DNA from: Anaerolineales bacterium UBA2317
GTDB lineage: Bacteria; Chloroflexota; Anaerolineae; Anaerolineales; Villigracilaceae
Assembly: GCA_002345215.1 (NCBI GenBank)
Contig: DDVH01000050.1
Span: 62,001-126,000 of the forward strand
Length of the DNA: 64,000 nt
Reading direction: 5' to 3'
Position numbers and translations under genes: made by a program. Of this stretch, positions 23,199-31,143 are shown piece by piece. The stretch's first letter is position 1; each line of letters opens with the position of its first letter. The notes beneath the pieces were generated by a model. That model was not told where the DNA came from. It ran no database searches and worked only from the letters and a program-made list of their open reading frames with translations.

Positions 23199-24520
23199 GA
23201 AGATTGTGCCTCAGATGGAATTGGCAACGGAATTACAAAACCTTTTTTTCTAAATTTTTCGACATATTCGCGCACAACCCAATAATCAAGACCAACTTGT
23301 TCGGCAATATCAAAGACAGAATGCTCGCCTTCAAAACGCATCATGATTTTTTCAATGGCGCGATTCAGCGCAAGGTTTTCATGCCAATCAACCCACAAGC
23401 CATTTCCACTTAAGAAAACTGGTCCGCGGAAAGTTCTTTTGGGAATGTAATTGCTAGCAAAAATTCTTACAATTTTTTCAGCCACATCTGTTGCGCCACT
23501 TAACATTTCATCGTGAATAATATCAAGATTATCATCGGTGGTGTGATATTCATCATAGGGCCAACGATTGATAGAAAGACTCGGTACATTCACGCCAGGT
23601 CCATTCATCACACGTTCATCGTTCGGCGGATAATCCGCAAAGTTTCTTTCTTCATGCTCCATATCTTTCAAAACATATTTTGCAATTTTATCTAACACAT
23701 GATGATGCTGACGCGAATGATGCCATGCAATTTTATTTTTATTGCCAGTCATCTCCATAAAAATACTGCCGCGAAAATTTTGAATCATATTTTCATTATG
23801 CGCCAACCACGCAATCGTGCCAATCGTTTCTGGTCCAAACCAAAAACGCACACTCATTGACCCCGCTGGTAATGGATTTTCTGCAAGCCTTCTCGCCAAC
23901 TCAATTGCACTGACAACTCCTGCACCATCATCATTTGCTTGCATTGGATGACAAGTATGTGACTGAATCACAATTTCTCCAGCGGATTCGTTCACGCCTC
24001 CTTCTGGGTGGATAACTGCTGTGGCGACTTTGAATCCTTGCTTCGGGTCGGTGATAAATTCCGTCTTAATCACAGCGCGATATTTTTTATCTCGTGGAAG
24101 TTTGTCAAAATCATTTTTGGATAAACAAAATCCCCACACACGTTCATAATACTTAAACACCCATGGGATCGTATGCGGACGTTTCTCATTAAAATATAAA
24201 TGCGATTTCAATTCTTCAAAAGTAAATGTTCCATCAATCGGCAAAGAATACGAAACAATATGAAGCGGATTATTTTTGAAATCAATAATTCGCTCTCCAC
24301 CTTCAATTTCTAAATATGCCTCATGGACAACGAATCTCTCAGGCACTTTCCACGTCCACACAGGCGTCAACGGAGCATACGTCTCAATTGTGTAATTGGA
24401 TGAATCGGGCATATACGAGCCAATGATTTCCAACGTCTTATCTTGGTCATCAGAGACCAATGTTCTATGCAATGGATAAAATTCCGTGAGAATGGATTTA
24501 AGGGAGGTATAAGGTTTCAT
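23195..24520 (-). CDS. DUF4910 M28-like zinc aminopeptidase-domain protein
   Basis: A 441-residue protein matching the DUF4910 architecture: an inserted N-terminal DUF2172-like domain, an M28 aminopeptidase-like core with SHTCHPMQANDDGAG (metal His and Asp), RFWFGPETIGTIAWL and YDEYHTTDDNLD, and a C-terminal winged-helix domain. Zinc ligands appear to be present. Members occur often in nonulosonic acid and O-antigen loci of Campylobacter, Leptospira and others, but no enzymatic role is established; de-acylation or hydrolysis of an amide-bearing sugar precursor is a guess. It overlaps the SpsF-type gene by 4 nt. Palindrome copy 5 lies 11 nt before its ATG. Confidence 0.83.
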   Translation of the reverse strand: MKPYTSLKSILTEFYPLHRTLVSDDQDKTLEIIGSYMPDSSNYTIETYAPLTPVWTWKVPERFVVHEAYLEIEGGERIIDFKNNPLHIVSYSLPIDGTFTFEELKSHLYFNEKRPHTIPWVFKYYERVWGFCLSKNDFDKLPRDKKYRAVIKTEFITDPKQGFKVATAVIHPEGGVNESAGEIVIQSHTCHPMQANDDGAGVVSAIELARRLAENPLPAGSMSVRFWFGPETIGTIAWLAHNENMIQNFRGSIFMEMTGNKNKIAWHHSRQHHHVLDKIAKYVLKDMEHEERNFADYPPNDERVMNGPGVNVPSLSINRWPYDEYHTTDDNLDIIHDEMLSGATDVAEKIVRIFASNYIPKRTFRGPVFLSGNGLWVDWHENLALNRAIEKIMMRFEGEHSVFDIAEQVGLDYWVVREYVEKFRKKGFVIPLPIPSEAQSS

Positions 24521-24531
24521 AAATTATTACC

Positions 24532-24559
24532 GTAGGGGCGAGGCATGCCTCGCCCCTAC
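24532..24559. repeat. Intercistronic GTAGGGGC palindrome, copy 5
   Basis: Identical over 28 nt to copy 3. It sits 6 nt from the stop of the acetyltransferase gene (24566) and 11 nt before the start of the DUF4910 gene. Confidence 0.93.
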
Positions 24560-24565
24560 CAACAA

Positions 24566-25324
24566 TTAATATTTCGGATCTTCAATATAATGCAACTTCT
24601 CAGGATGGTCACGCACAATTGGGGACATATTATCAAAAAATTCATTCGCCGTCATGTAATGAACTTTCGCCGCACCAACTTCAATTTCTTTAATCACACC
24701 AGCATGTAACAAATCATTCATGCCAGGTGTGATAAATGTTTTCACACGGTCATTGTTACGCACAAACATTGTGTATGTTTTGATTTGCGGTTTTCTATCA
24801 TACCCCATATAAATCCCAGCAAATTCTTTAATACGCCGATAATCACACCCGACATTGTATTCAATATAATGATGCATTGAAAAAGAATTATTGAAATCAA
24901 GCCCAATGCTGATAATGGTCGCATTGATTTTGTGCATCAAAGCAAAAGCAGAATTCGGTCCGTATGCTTCAATATCTTCCGCATTTGCAAATTCATCGGC
25001 GCGTTTGCCTAAAGCAGAAAAACTATAAATCGGATGTGGACTTCTTTTTGCATCCGCTCTCAAACGCGCTTGTTCCGTAATCATGCCCATCTTCGATGGC
25101 GTTTCCAAAACATCAAAATAATGCGTCTCCGTCCACGATTGAAAATTAAATGCAGGAAACAAAACTGTTCCATCTTTGCCAATCAATTCCCGCATCACAT
25201 CAATCACCGTATCCACGCCGCCTTCCACACCGCCCAAAGATTTATACGACGTGTGCACAACAATCGTATCGCTTTCGATTTTTATTTTCGAAAAACCATT
25301 CAATAGATCTTTTTTAGATAGCAT
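24566..25324 (-). CDS. AAC(3)-family N-acetyltransferase
   Basis: A 252-residue acetyl-CoA-dependent N-acetyltransferase of the aminoglycoside 3-N-acetyltransferase fold: VVHTSYKSLGGVEGGVDTVIDVM and GTVLFPAFNFQSW near the N-terminus, SPHPIYSFSALGKRA with the family His, and NSFSMHHYIEY in the second half. In a surface-sugar locus the likely substrate is an amino sugar or nonulosonate precursor, not an antibiotic; such members are common in O-antigen clusters. ATG 25324 has GGAG 6 nt upstream; a longer form from 25351 has GAGG at 9 nt and would overlap the upstream gene by 38 nt. I prefer the shorter form. Confidence 0.87.
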   Translation of the reverse strand: MLSKKDLLNGFSKIKIESDTIVVHTSYKSLGGVEGGVDTVIDVMRELIGKDGTVLFPAFNFQSWTETHYFDVLETPSKMGMITEQARLRADAKRSPHPIYSFSALGKRADEFANAEDIEAYGPNSAFALMHKINATIISIGLDFNNSFSMHHYIEYNVGCDYRRIKEFAGIYMGYDRKPQIKTYTMFVRNNDRVKTFITPGMNDLLHAGVIKEIEVGAAKVHYMTANEFFDNMSPIVRDHPEKLHYIEDPKY

Positions 25325-26414
25325 TCTTTTCTCCGAGACTTCGATAGACATTCATCAACGCCTCTGCATTCTTTTTCCAATCCGCACGCTTCTCTGCTGA
25401 CCTTCGACCTGCTTGCCCCATCTGATACAGTTTTTCTCGCTGACTCATCGCCATTAAAATTTTTTCTGCCAGATGATTCGCATCACCATCACGAAACAAC
25501 CAACCGTTTTCATTTTCTACAACCCATTCTTTGTTGGCAGGAATATCCGAAACCAAACATGGAAGTCCGCAAGCCAACGCTTCCATCAAAGAAACGGATG
25601 AACCATCTACATGTGAAGGCGAGATATATAAATCCGCTTGATGATACCAACGCGGCAAATCAGTTTGTGAAATTTGCCCGCCAAATGTGACACGATCCAT
25701 CACACCACCGTTTTGTAAAATTTTACGAATGGCACTTCCTTGTGAGCCGCCGCTTAATAAAATCAAATCCACATTATCTTTTTGTGCTGCAACTTTAACG
25801 AATGCATGTGCAAGCACATCTACACCATAACGAGTTTCCCATGAGCGATTGCAAAATAAGGTAAATGTTTTTGATGTTCTGCTTTTAAAATCTTGAAATC
25901 TGAAATGATCCAAATCCACTCCCCACGGGAAGACGATTGTTTTTTCTGGGTTCATTCCATAAGCAACTGCTTTATCGCGAGTCACTTTTGCATCGCTTGT
26001 AAAAAATGACGAACGCCTTAGAGTATAACGAGTTGCAAAATCCCAAATAAAGCCTTTATGAACATCATCCATCAAGTCGAATCCCCAAGACATGGTCAGA
26101 ATTGGACGAAAGCCTGAAAGTATTGCAATAAATGCACAGGTTTGAATCGGACCGGCATGAATCAAATCAGGTTTGATTTCACGAGTCAAGCGTCTAAAAT
26201 CAAGAGTTAAAGAAATTAAATCTTTCCATTGAAAAGGTTTTCTTCCGCCTTTCCATATCACTTGATTCACATTCTCAGGAACATTTCGCGATTCAACTTG
26301 ACGTTGATTCCCTTCTAACTGAACAAAATACACTTCATGCCCGCCATCCGAAATGGCTTTGAGGAAACGATAATCATGTGTGGAATAACCTAAAGAAAAA
26401 TAAATAACTTTCAT
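25314..26414 (-). CDS. Family 4-like (GT-B) glycosyltransferase
   Basis: A 366-residue GT-B enzyme. The N-domain starts KVIYFSLGYSTHDYRFLKAI, with PDLIHAGPIQTCAFI. The C-domain has TLFCNRSWETRYGVDVLAHAF, YISPSHVDGSSVSLMEALACGLPCLVSD, which is the E-x7-E-like donor site, and NGWLFRDGDANHLAEKI. It retains or inverts a nucleotide-sugar donor bond onto the lipid-linked glycan; the donor is unknown. ATG 26414 (or 26420) is the likely start. A further upstream ATG at 26462 would place the first 15 residues inside a dispersed repeat and is less plausible. The stop lies inside the start region of the acetyltransferase gene (11-nt overlap). Confidence 0.87.
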   Translation of the reverse strand: MKVIYFSLGYSTHDYRFLKAISDGGHEVYFVQLEGNQRQVESRNVPENVNQVIWKGGRKPFQWKDLISLTLDFRRLTREIKPDLIHAGPIQTCAFIAILSGFRPILTMSWGFDLMDDVHKGFIWDFATRYTLRRSSFFTSDAKVTRDKAVAYGMNPEKTIVFPWGVDLDHFRFQDFKSRTSKTFTLFCNRSWETRYGVDVLAHAFVKVAAQKDNVDLILLSGGSQGSAIRKILQNGGVMDRVTFGGQISQTDLPRWYHQADLYISPSHVDGSSVSLMEALACGLPCLVSDIPANKEWVVENENGWLFRDGDANHLAEKILMAMSQREKLYQMGQAGRRSAEKRADWKKNAEALMNVYRSLGEKNAI

Positions 26415-26424
26415 AAACATAATT

Positions 26425-26517
26425 ATGTCTTTGCGAGGGCAATGCACTTTTGCCCGAAGCAATCTCCTAATTATTTGGGGATTGCTTCGCCATTCGCTTC
26501 GCTCGCTCGCAATGACA
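26425..26517. repeat. TGTC(AT)TTGCGAG...CTCGCAATGACA dispersed repeat
   Basis: An imperfect inverted repeat of about 93 bp with internal GAAGCAATCTCC and GGGGATTGCTTCG arms. The same family is at 55132-55231. It fills the gap between the NeuB stop (26526) and the glycosyltransferase start. Confidence 0.85.
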
Positions 26518-26525
26518 TGAAACTA

Positions 26526-27593
26526 TTAAGAACCTAACTCTGTCCATCTCAATTCTTTACCAAGAGGCATATCAATTAACGCTTTCTTTCCAATCACATT
26601 TTCAATTTCATGTGGCTTGATTGCGCCCGGCGTGGCTGGACGAAGCACGTCAATCATATCTCGTGTGAAAACTTCACCTGCTTTGATATCTCGTGCGGCA
26701 CGCAGACAACGCCTTTGCACAACTTTGGTTTGTTGTTCATTGCCTGCAATAAATTTATCTGAACTGCCGAATGAACGTTCGAGTAAACGAGTCTCTTCGA
26801 CCATCTTTGCCCAATTTTCTGGATTCATTGCAAACTTATGGTCTGGACCTTCACGGTCATTGCTATCAGTAAAGTGACGTTCAATCATTCTTGCACCTAA
26901 AGTGACAGCACCCAAAACTGGAGCAACGGAATGCGTGTGATCTGATAAACCTAAAATCACATCAGGGAACATAACTGAAAAAGTTTTTAACACATTCAAA
27001 TGCAAATGGTCATAATTATCTGGGCTGGCGGTGTAATTGGTGTTACATTGCATGAGACATAATTGTTTATTGATTTTCAAAATTGCCTGCACTGCGCGTT
27101 GCACATCAGCAATGTCTGCCGCACCGCAAGCAATAATCATTGGCTTGCCTTTGCTCGCCATGTGTTCTAATGCTTCAATCCAATCAATTTCACCAGAGCC
27201 TGCTTTGAAGGCTGGGATGTATGGATTGACATGTTCAATCGAATCGTAATCATAAGGTGAGGTGAAAAAATCAATGCCAACTTTGTCACATTCTTCTTTT
27301 AGAATCGGTGTCCAACTTTGGGAGACAGATGCCGCCGCATAGACTTCCGTCACAGATTTTTTCCAAGTTGCTTGATGGCTGACTTTGGAATCCATGTGGG
27401 TGAAGCCATAATCTGAAACAATTTTCGGCGCAATAAAATGTTGAAACTTCGCCGCATCTGCACCTGCATCTTTTGCAAGGCGAATCAATTGCTTGGCGCG
27501 TTCTAAATCGCCATCATGATTCGCGGCAATGTCGGCGATGAAATAGGTTGGGTGATTTAATCCGATGGTGTGGTTGTTGATTTTGAATTGCAT
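26526..27593 (-). CDS. neuB: N-acetylneuraminate synthase-family protein with SAF domain
   Basis: A full-length 355-residue NeuB-type synthase. The barrel has YFIADIAANHDGDLE near residues 17-31, GADAAKFQHF, FFTSPYD, AFKAGSGEIDW, KPMIIACGA, LMQCNTNY, GLSDHTH and MIERHFTD. The C-terminal SAF domain (about residues 290-355) has RRCLRAARDIKAGEVFTRDM and LRPATPGAIKPHEIENVIGKK, which closes over the active site of the partner subunit. It condenses PEP with a hexosamine derivative to give a nonulosonic acid. It differs clearly from the shorter NeuB at 2945, so the locus may make two acids or use two steps. GAGGA lies about 5 nt before ATG 27593. Confidence 0.92.
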   Translation of the reverse strand: MQFKINNHTIGLNHPTYFIADIAANHDGDLERAKQLIRLAKDAGADAAKFQHFIAPKIVSDYGFTHMDSKVSHQATWKKSVTEVYAAASVSQSWTPILKEECDKVGIDFFTSPYDYDSIEHVNPYIPAFKAGSGEIDWIEALEHMASKGKPMIIACGAADIADVQRAVQAILKINKQLCLMQCNTNYTASPDNYDHLHLNVLKTFSVMFPDVILGLSDHTHSVAPVLGAVTLGARMIERHFTDSNDREGPDHKFAMNPENWAKMVEETRLLERSFGSSDKFIAGNEQQTKVVQRRCLRAARDIKAGEVFTRDMIDVLRPATPGAIKPHEIENVIGKKALIDMPLGKELRWTELGS

Positions 27594-27624
27594 TTATTCC
27601 TCTATAAAATTACAAATTAATTTA

Positions 27625-28533
27625 TTAAGTTAGTAACTCATCTTTTGGTGAGTTAATATTGTAATCTTTTGTAACTATTCCCTTCTTAATTGAACCACGA
27701 GCATGAGCATCCCACCAAAATGTACCAATATATTTTCCAAGCAAAGGTTTTTCTGGTGTATATGTTTTAAAGTGTCCACGACAAAAATGAAAGGATAAAT
27801 CTTCTTTCATGGTTTCTTCTGTTATCTCGCCTTCATATTCCATTTTTGTAACTTCACGTAATGGTCGGATTTGCAAAATGTAGTGACGATGCATCCATTT
27901 TTGATGGCGATTTCTCTTAAGATTATTTGGTTTTCCGCCTCTTTCTATTGTTACAATATTTTTACAATTAAGTAAACCTAAAGCGTATAAAACAGTATCA
28001 ATATGCATTTGAAACATATTATCTTGAAGTGCATTAGTTGCCAATGACTTGAAAATCGGGTGGATATCATCTTGTATATATTCCTTTATACTTTCAAATA
28101 ATCCCTCATTACTAAGTTTAACAACGTAGGCCAGTGGAAACATTAAGGGAGTGTTATTATTTCCAATTCGTGAAAAAAATTGGAAGTAGAGAGACCAACC
28201 TTTTTCATCAGAACGATTTGAAGTTACTTTTACACCATTTCTAGCATCTCCCTCCATGTTCATCATAATATCTATCATTTTTTCATCAAATTCATCAGGA
28301 AAATCATCTGGTGCATCCTCTCTTTTCTTAACGTTTGTTGTCCATTCAAACCAACAATCATCATAAGGAGGCGTAAGTCGCGGAAGATGTGAATAATTTA
28401 TTTTATCGGGAACGGTTGGTAAAATATTTTGAACTAAAAAAACACGAGACTCCTTTAACGAATTCCGTGTTTCTTCATCTCCACCGTTTATCTTAGGTGA
28501 AGAAATTAATTCATCAATAAATAGTTTTTTCAT
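27625..28533 (-). CDS. Hypothetical protein, possible phage/mobile-associated family
   Basis: A 302-residue, Asp/Glu- and Lys-rich soluble protein that I cannot name. The C-terminal segment (FCRGHFKTYTPEKPLLGKYI then GTFWWDAHARG) resembles a conserved block I recall from hypothetical proteins scattered over many phyla and in phages, always with a GHFK-Y and WW-AH-RG pattern. No catalytic motif is recognisable. It has no evident link to sugar chemistry and is AT-rich with no good Shine-Dalgarno, so it may be a late arrival in the locus. Neighbours are neuB on one side and a DUF4260 gene on the other. Confidence 0.7.
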   Translation of the reverse strand: MKKLFIDELISSPKINGGDEETRNSLKESRVFLVQNILPTVPDKINYSHLPRLTPPYDDCWFEWTTNVKKREDAPDDFPDEFDEKMIDIMMNMEGDARNGVKVTSNRSDEKGWSLYFQFFSRIGNNNTPLMFPLAYVVKLSNEGLFESIKEYIQDDIHPIFKSLATNALQDNMFQMHIDTVLYALGLLNCKNIVTIERGGKPNNLKRNRHQKWMHRHYILQIRPLREVTKMEYEGEITEETMKEDLSFHFCRGHFKTYTPEKPLLGKYIGTFWWDAHARGSIKKGIVTKDYNINSPKDELLT

Positions 28534-28563
28534 TTTCTACCAAGCCTTTATGAGATTTATAAA

Positions 28564-28914
28564 CTACTTCCCAATCTTCCCCAAATGTGTATTTTGGAAA
28601 GAATCTTCGTGTTTCAAACCATAACCGAAGATGCGGTCGAAGGAGGAATGGGCGAAGAATAGAATGCCAGCGAATATCAATGTCGAGTTCGAGAGAAACA
28701 CGCCGAGAATGTAGAGGCTAGTACCAAGTCCACGATGGTGAATCAGGTTATACATCCAGGCGCCGAAGCGGGGATTTATCAAATAGCCAATCATGCTCAG
28801 GTCAGGACTCAAAAATAAAAGCGCGAACCAACCCCAAGATAAATCATATTGAGAAAAAAGAAAGAGTGAAAGTAGCAATAAAAAGAATTCTTCAAGTTTG
28901 ATGAGGTTCTTCAT
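28564..28914 (-). CDS. DUF4260 membrane protein
   Basis: A 116-residue protein with three or four hydrophobic helices: EEFFLLLLSLFLFSQYDLSWGWF, LFLSPDLSMIGYLINPRFGAWMYN, and LIFAGILFFAHSSFDRIFGYGLKH. The PDLSMIGY, NLIHHR and HSSFDRIFGYGLK motifs match DUF4260. The function is unknown. ATG 28914 is chosen because AGGAG is 7 nt upstream; a longer form from 28971 would start inside a region rich in TGTGGATAA motifs. The ATG itself overlaps one such DnaA-box-like 9-mer. Confidence 0.8.
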   Translation of the reverse strand: MKNLIKLEEFFLLLLSLFLFSQYDLSWGWFALLFLSPDLSMIGYLINPRFGAWMYNLIHHRGLGTSLYILGVFLSNSTLIFAGILFFAHSSFDRIFGYGLKHEDSFQNTHLGKIGK

Positions 28915-29127
28915 GTGGATACTCCTGTGGAAAACCCTGTGGATAAGTATAAATATATGTGGATAAGTCACGTTAAAAACGTCGACTACGGCTTAAAACT
29001 GTTGATAACTGCGGATTTTCTGTGGATAACCTTGTGCGTATTGTGTGTAAAACTCGTTCAAACCTGTGGAAAACTCGGGGAGAGATTCGCCTAAATCTGT
29101 GGATAACTTGCGCGTACTTAGGGATAA
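28914..29127. promoter_or_regulatory. Cluster of DnaA-box-like 9-mers
   Basis: Four exact copies of TGTGGATAA (complement TTATCCACA, the consensus DnaA box) start at 28938, 28958, 29021 and 29098, all in the same orientation. Near copies are at 28914 (TGTGGATAC), 28926 and 29065 (TGTGGAAAA), 29000 (TGTTGATAA) and 29119 (TAGGGATAA). The first two exact boxes are 20 bp apart. Half of the cluster is intergenic; the rest lies in the last 45 codons of the RmlD-like gene. It could bind DnaA as a titration or regulatory site; no dnaA or dnaN gene is nearby. Confidence 0.55.
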
Positions 29128-29910
29128 GTTGTTGGAACGTTTGGCAATTAAGCCCCCAAAGACAACCGACTTGGGCGTGATTTCACTTTCTTTAAGTTTG
29201 AATTTGCGAGCAATCTCGACCCCAAATTGATATTTGCTCATGGCGTGTGGTCCTACCAAATGATACAAGCCGTGCAAATTTTTCTCTAGCATTTTCACCA
29301 GCAAACGCGCCGTATCATTCACGAGCATCGGGCAAAACAACACGTCTGTAAAACCACTCATACTTTTGTTGTTCATTAAATTATTGACAAAAAATTCTGC
29401 CAGACTGCGCCTGCCGTTGAGACTCCACCCATAAAAATTGACTCGCGCCACAATCGCCTCTGGACTTTCGGTGAGAACTGCCCATTCACCTTCAAGTTTT
29501 GTCTTAGCGTACACACTGAGTGGGTTGGGTTTATCGTCTTCGGTGTAAAAGTCATCTTTTTCACCGTCAAAGACAGCATCGGTTGAAATATGAACAAAGG
29601 GAATATTTTTTGCTTTGCAAGCCCGCGCCATCTGACGAGGCACATCTACATTGATTTGTTTTGCAAGTTCGGGGTTTTCTTCGCAATCTTCAAGGTTTGC
29701 TAAGGCGGCGCAATTAATCACTGCTTCTGGTTTTTCAGAATCAAGTATCGAATCAAAGCCTGAAGCGTCGGACAAATCTCGATGCAACACTTCAAAGGGA
29801 GCATTGTTCAGTTTGCCACGATCAATGCCGATGATTTCGTGTTTGCCCATCATCTCTTGTGCCAAGTTGATGCCGAGCAATCCGCTTACGCCGGGGATGA
29901 GTAGTTTCAT
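28993..29910 (-). CDS. dTDP-4-dehydrorhamnose reductase-like SDR (RmlD family)
   Basis: A 305-residue extended SDR: LLIPGVSGLLGINLA cofactor loop, INCAALANLEDCEENP, the active-site Thr/Ser in HISTDAVFDG, and Tyr/Lys in YAKTKLEGE. The family reduces 4-keto nucleotide sugars; RmlD proper makes dTDP-rhamnose, but no other rml gene is seen here, so another deoxysugar is possible. ATG 29910 is used; a TTG at 29919 would add three residues. The last 45 codons contain several DnaA-box-like sequences, coding for instance STDL and YPQK. A 64-bp inverted repeat fills the gap to the PseB-like gene. Confidence 0.83.
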   Translation of the reverse strand: MKLLIPGVSGLLGINLAQEMMGKHEIIGIDRGKLNNAPFEVLHRDLSDASGFDSILDSEKPEAVINCAALANLEDCEENPELAKQINVDVPRQMARACKAKNIPFVHISTDAVFDGEKDDFYTEDDKPNPLSVYAKTKLEGEWAVLTESPEAIVARVNFYGWSLNGRRSLAEFFVNNLMNNKSMSGFTDVLFCPMLVNDTARLLVKMLEKNLHGLYHLVGPHAMSKYQFGVEIARKFKLKESEITPKSVVFGGLIAKRSNNLSLSTRKLSTDLGESLPEFSTGLNEFYTQYAQGYPQKIRSYQQF

Positions 29911-29921
29911 TGAGTTCAAAA

Positions 29922-29985
29922 GTTTGCAGGTTTTAAATTTTGAAGGTTTTAACTTTCAAACCTTTCAACTTGTAAACCTGCAAAC
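29922..29985. repeat. GTTTGCAGGTTT inverted repeat
   Basis: Outer arms GTTTGCAGGTTT (29922-29933) and AAACCTGCAAAC (29974-29985) and inner TTGAAGGTTT/AAACCTTTCAA arms occupy the whole gap between the pseB-like stop and the rmlD-like start. A looser relative lies at about 35817-35853. Confidence 0.8.
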
Positions 29986-30996
29986 CTATCCTTCCAATTT
30001 TCCTTGTGCAAATAATTCTTCAAATGGTGCAATGTATTTTTTAATTCCTTCAACATCTAGCCATTCGGTGTTGTTATCACTGGAATAACTAAAACCTTCT
30101 TTCAACGTTTTGCCTTTATCTTGCCACGAATATCCAAACCAAATGGCTTCGGCAGGTTGGACGACATACATTGTATCAAGTTCAACCGTGTTTCTGGCTT
30201 CATCTTCTGAAATTAAAACTTCATGCAATTTTTCACCGGGGCGAATACCAATGATTTCTAGTTTTGCATCAGGTGCAATCGCTTTTGCCAAGTCAGTGAC
30301 CTTGGTGCTTGGGATTTTCGGGATGAATACTTCGCCACCTTCCATTTGTTCAATACAATGAATCACAAAGCGCACACCTTGTTCAAGTGAAAGCCAAAAA
30401 CGAGTCATGCGGTCATCTGTGATTGTCACTTTTCCGCTTGACCTTTGTTTGAGGAACAATGGCACCACTGAACCTCTACTGCCGACTACATTCCCGTATC
30501 TCACGCACGCAAATCTAGTCGCCGAACCGCCAGCATACGCATTACTTTGAATGGTTAATTTTTCCGCGGCGAGTTTTGTGGCTCCATATAAATTCGCCGG
30601 GCTAACTGCTTTATCTGTGCTGACGGTCAACACTTTTTTCACACCTGCATCTAAAGCAGCTTCGACAACATTCGCAGTGCCCATAATGTTGGTCTTAATC
30701 GCTTCCATGGGGTTGTATTCACAAGCAGGGACTTGTTTCAACGCCGCCGCATGAACGACAATATCTACACCATGTAATGCACGCACGAGTCTTTCACGGT
30801 CACGAATATCACCAATGAAATAACGTAAATTCTCTTGGTTATATCCACCGACTTGCATTTCGTGTTGCTTTAATTCATCACGGCTAAAGACAATAATTTT
30901 CTTCGGCTGTTTTTCTGCCTGCAAAATTTTTATAAACTTCTTGCCAAATGAACCTGTTCCGCCCGTGACAAGTACTACTTGATTTTTCCAGTCCAT
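29986..30996 (-). CDS. pseB: UDP-GlcNAc 4,6-dehydratase (inverting), PseB/FlaA1 family
   Basis: A 336-residue NAD(P)-dependent dehydratase. The cofactor loop is VLVTGGTGSFGKKF (residues 8-21). The catalytic block TVSTDKAVSPANLYGATKLAAEKL has a Thr/Asp/Lys triad and Tyr-x3-Lys typical of inverting 4,6-dehydratases, and RYGNVVGSRGSVVPLF follows. The reaction is UDP-GlcNAc to UDP-4-keto-6-deoxy-AltNAc, the first step of pseudaminic acid synthesis. PseC, PseG and PseH are not found in this window, so a complete pathway would need genes elsewhere, or the product is used as another deoxy-amino sugar. GGAG lies 5 nt before ATG 30996. Confidence 0.9.
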   Translation of the reverse strand: MDWKNQVVLVTGGTGSFGKKFIKILQAEKQPKKIIVFSRDELKQHEMQVGGYNQENLRYFIGDIRDRERLVRALHGVDIVVHAAALKQVPACEYNPMEAIKTNIMGTANVVEAALDAGVKKVLTVSTDKAVSPANLYGATKLAAEKLTIQSNAYAGGSATRFACVRYGNVVGSRGSVVPLFLKQRSSGKVTITDDRMTRFWLSLEQGVRFVIHCIEQMEGGEVFIPKIPSTKVTDLAKAIAPDAKLEIIGIRPGEKLHEVLISEDEARNTVELDTMYVVQPAEAIWFGYSWQDKGKTLKEGFSYSSDNNTEWLDVEGIKKYIAPFEELFAQGKLEG

Positions 30997-31016
30997 ACAT
31001 TCTCCTTATTTCAAAC

Positions 31017-31143
31017 GGTGGTCGAGTAATTGCGAGTGAAACGAGCAATGTATCGAGACCACATCCTACAATTCTATTTTTACTTTTAATTGGTGGTCTC
31101 GATATGGTCTCGCAAAGAACGCTCGACCTACTCGACCACCGAG
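31017..31143. repeat. Paired GGTGGTCGAG/ATCGAGACCAC repeats
   Basis: Two inverted elements in one gap: GGTGGTCGAGTA...TATCGAGACCAC (31017-31062) and GGTGGTCTCGATATGG...CTCGACCACCGAG (31092-31143). They face each other and are related to the single copy at 18576. Confidence 0.8.

Noticed and set aside
24566..25324. Aminoglycoside resistance gene
   Set aside because: The fold is AAC(3)-like, but its context among sugar genes makes a sugar acetyltransferase more likely.
26415..26462. Longer N-terminus for the GT-B glycosyltransferase from an ATG at 26462
   Set aside because: The added residues are encoded by a dispersed repeat and the protein family starts at KVIYF.
28914..29127. Chromosomal oriC
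   Set aside because: DnaA-box-like sites are clustered, but there is no dnaA, dnaN or similar marker, genes on both sides run in the same direction, and part of the cluster is coding. Called a DnaA-box-like cluster only.
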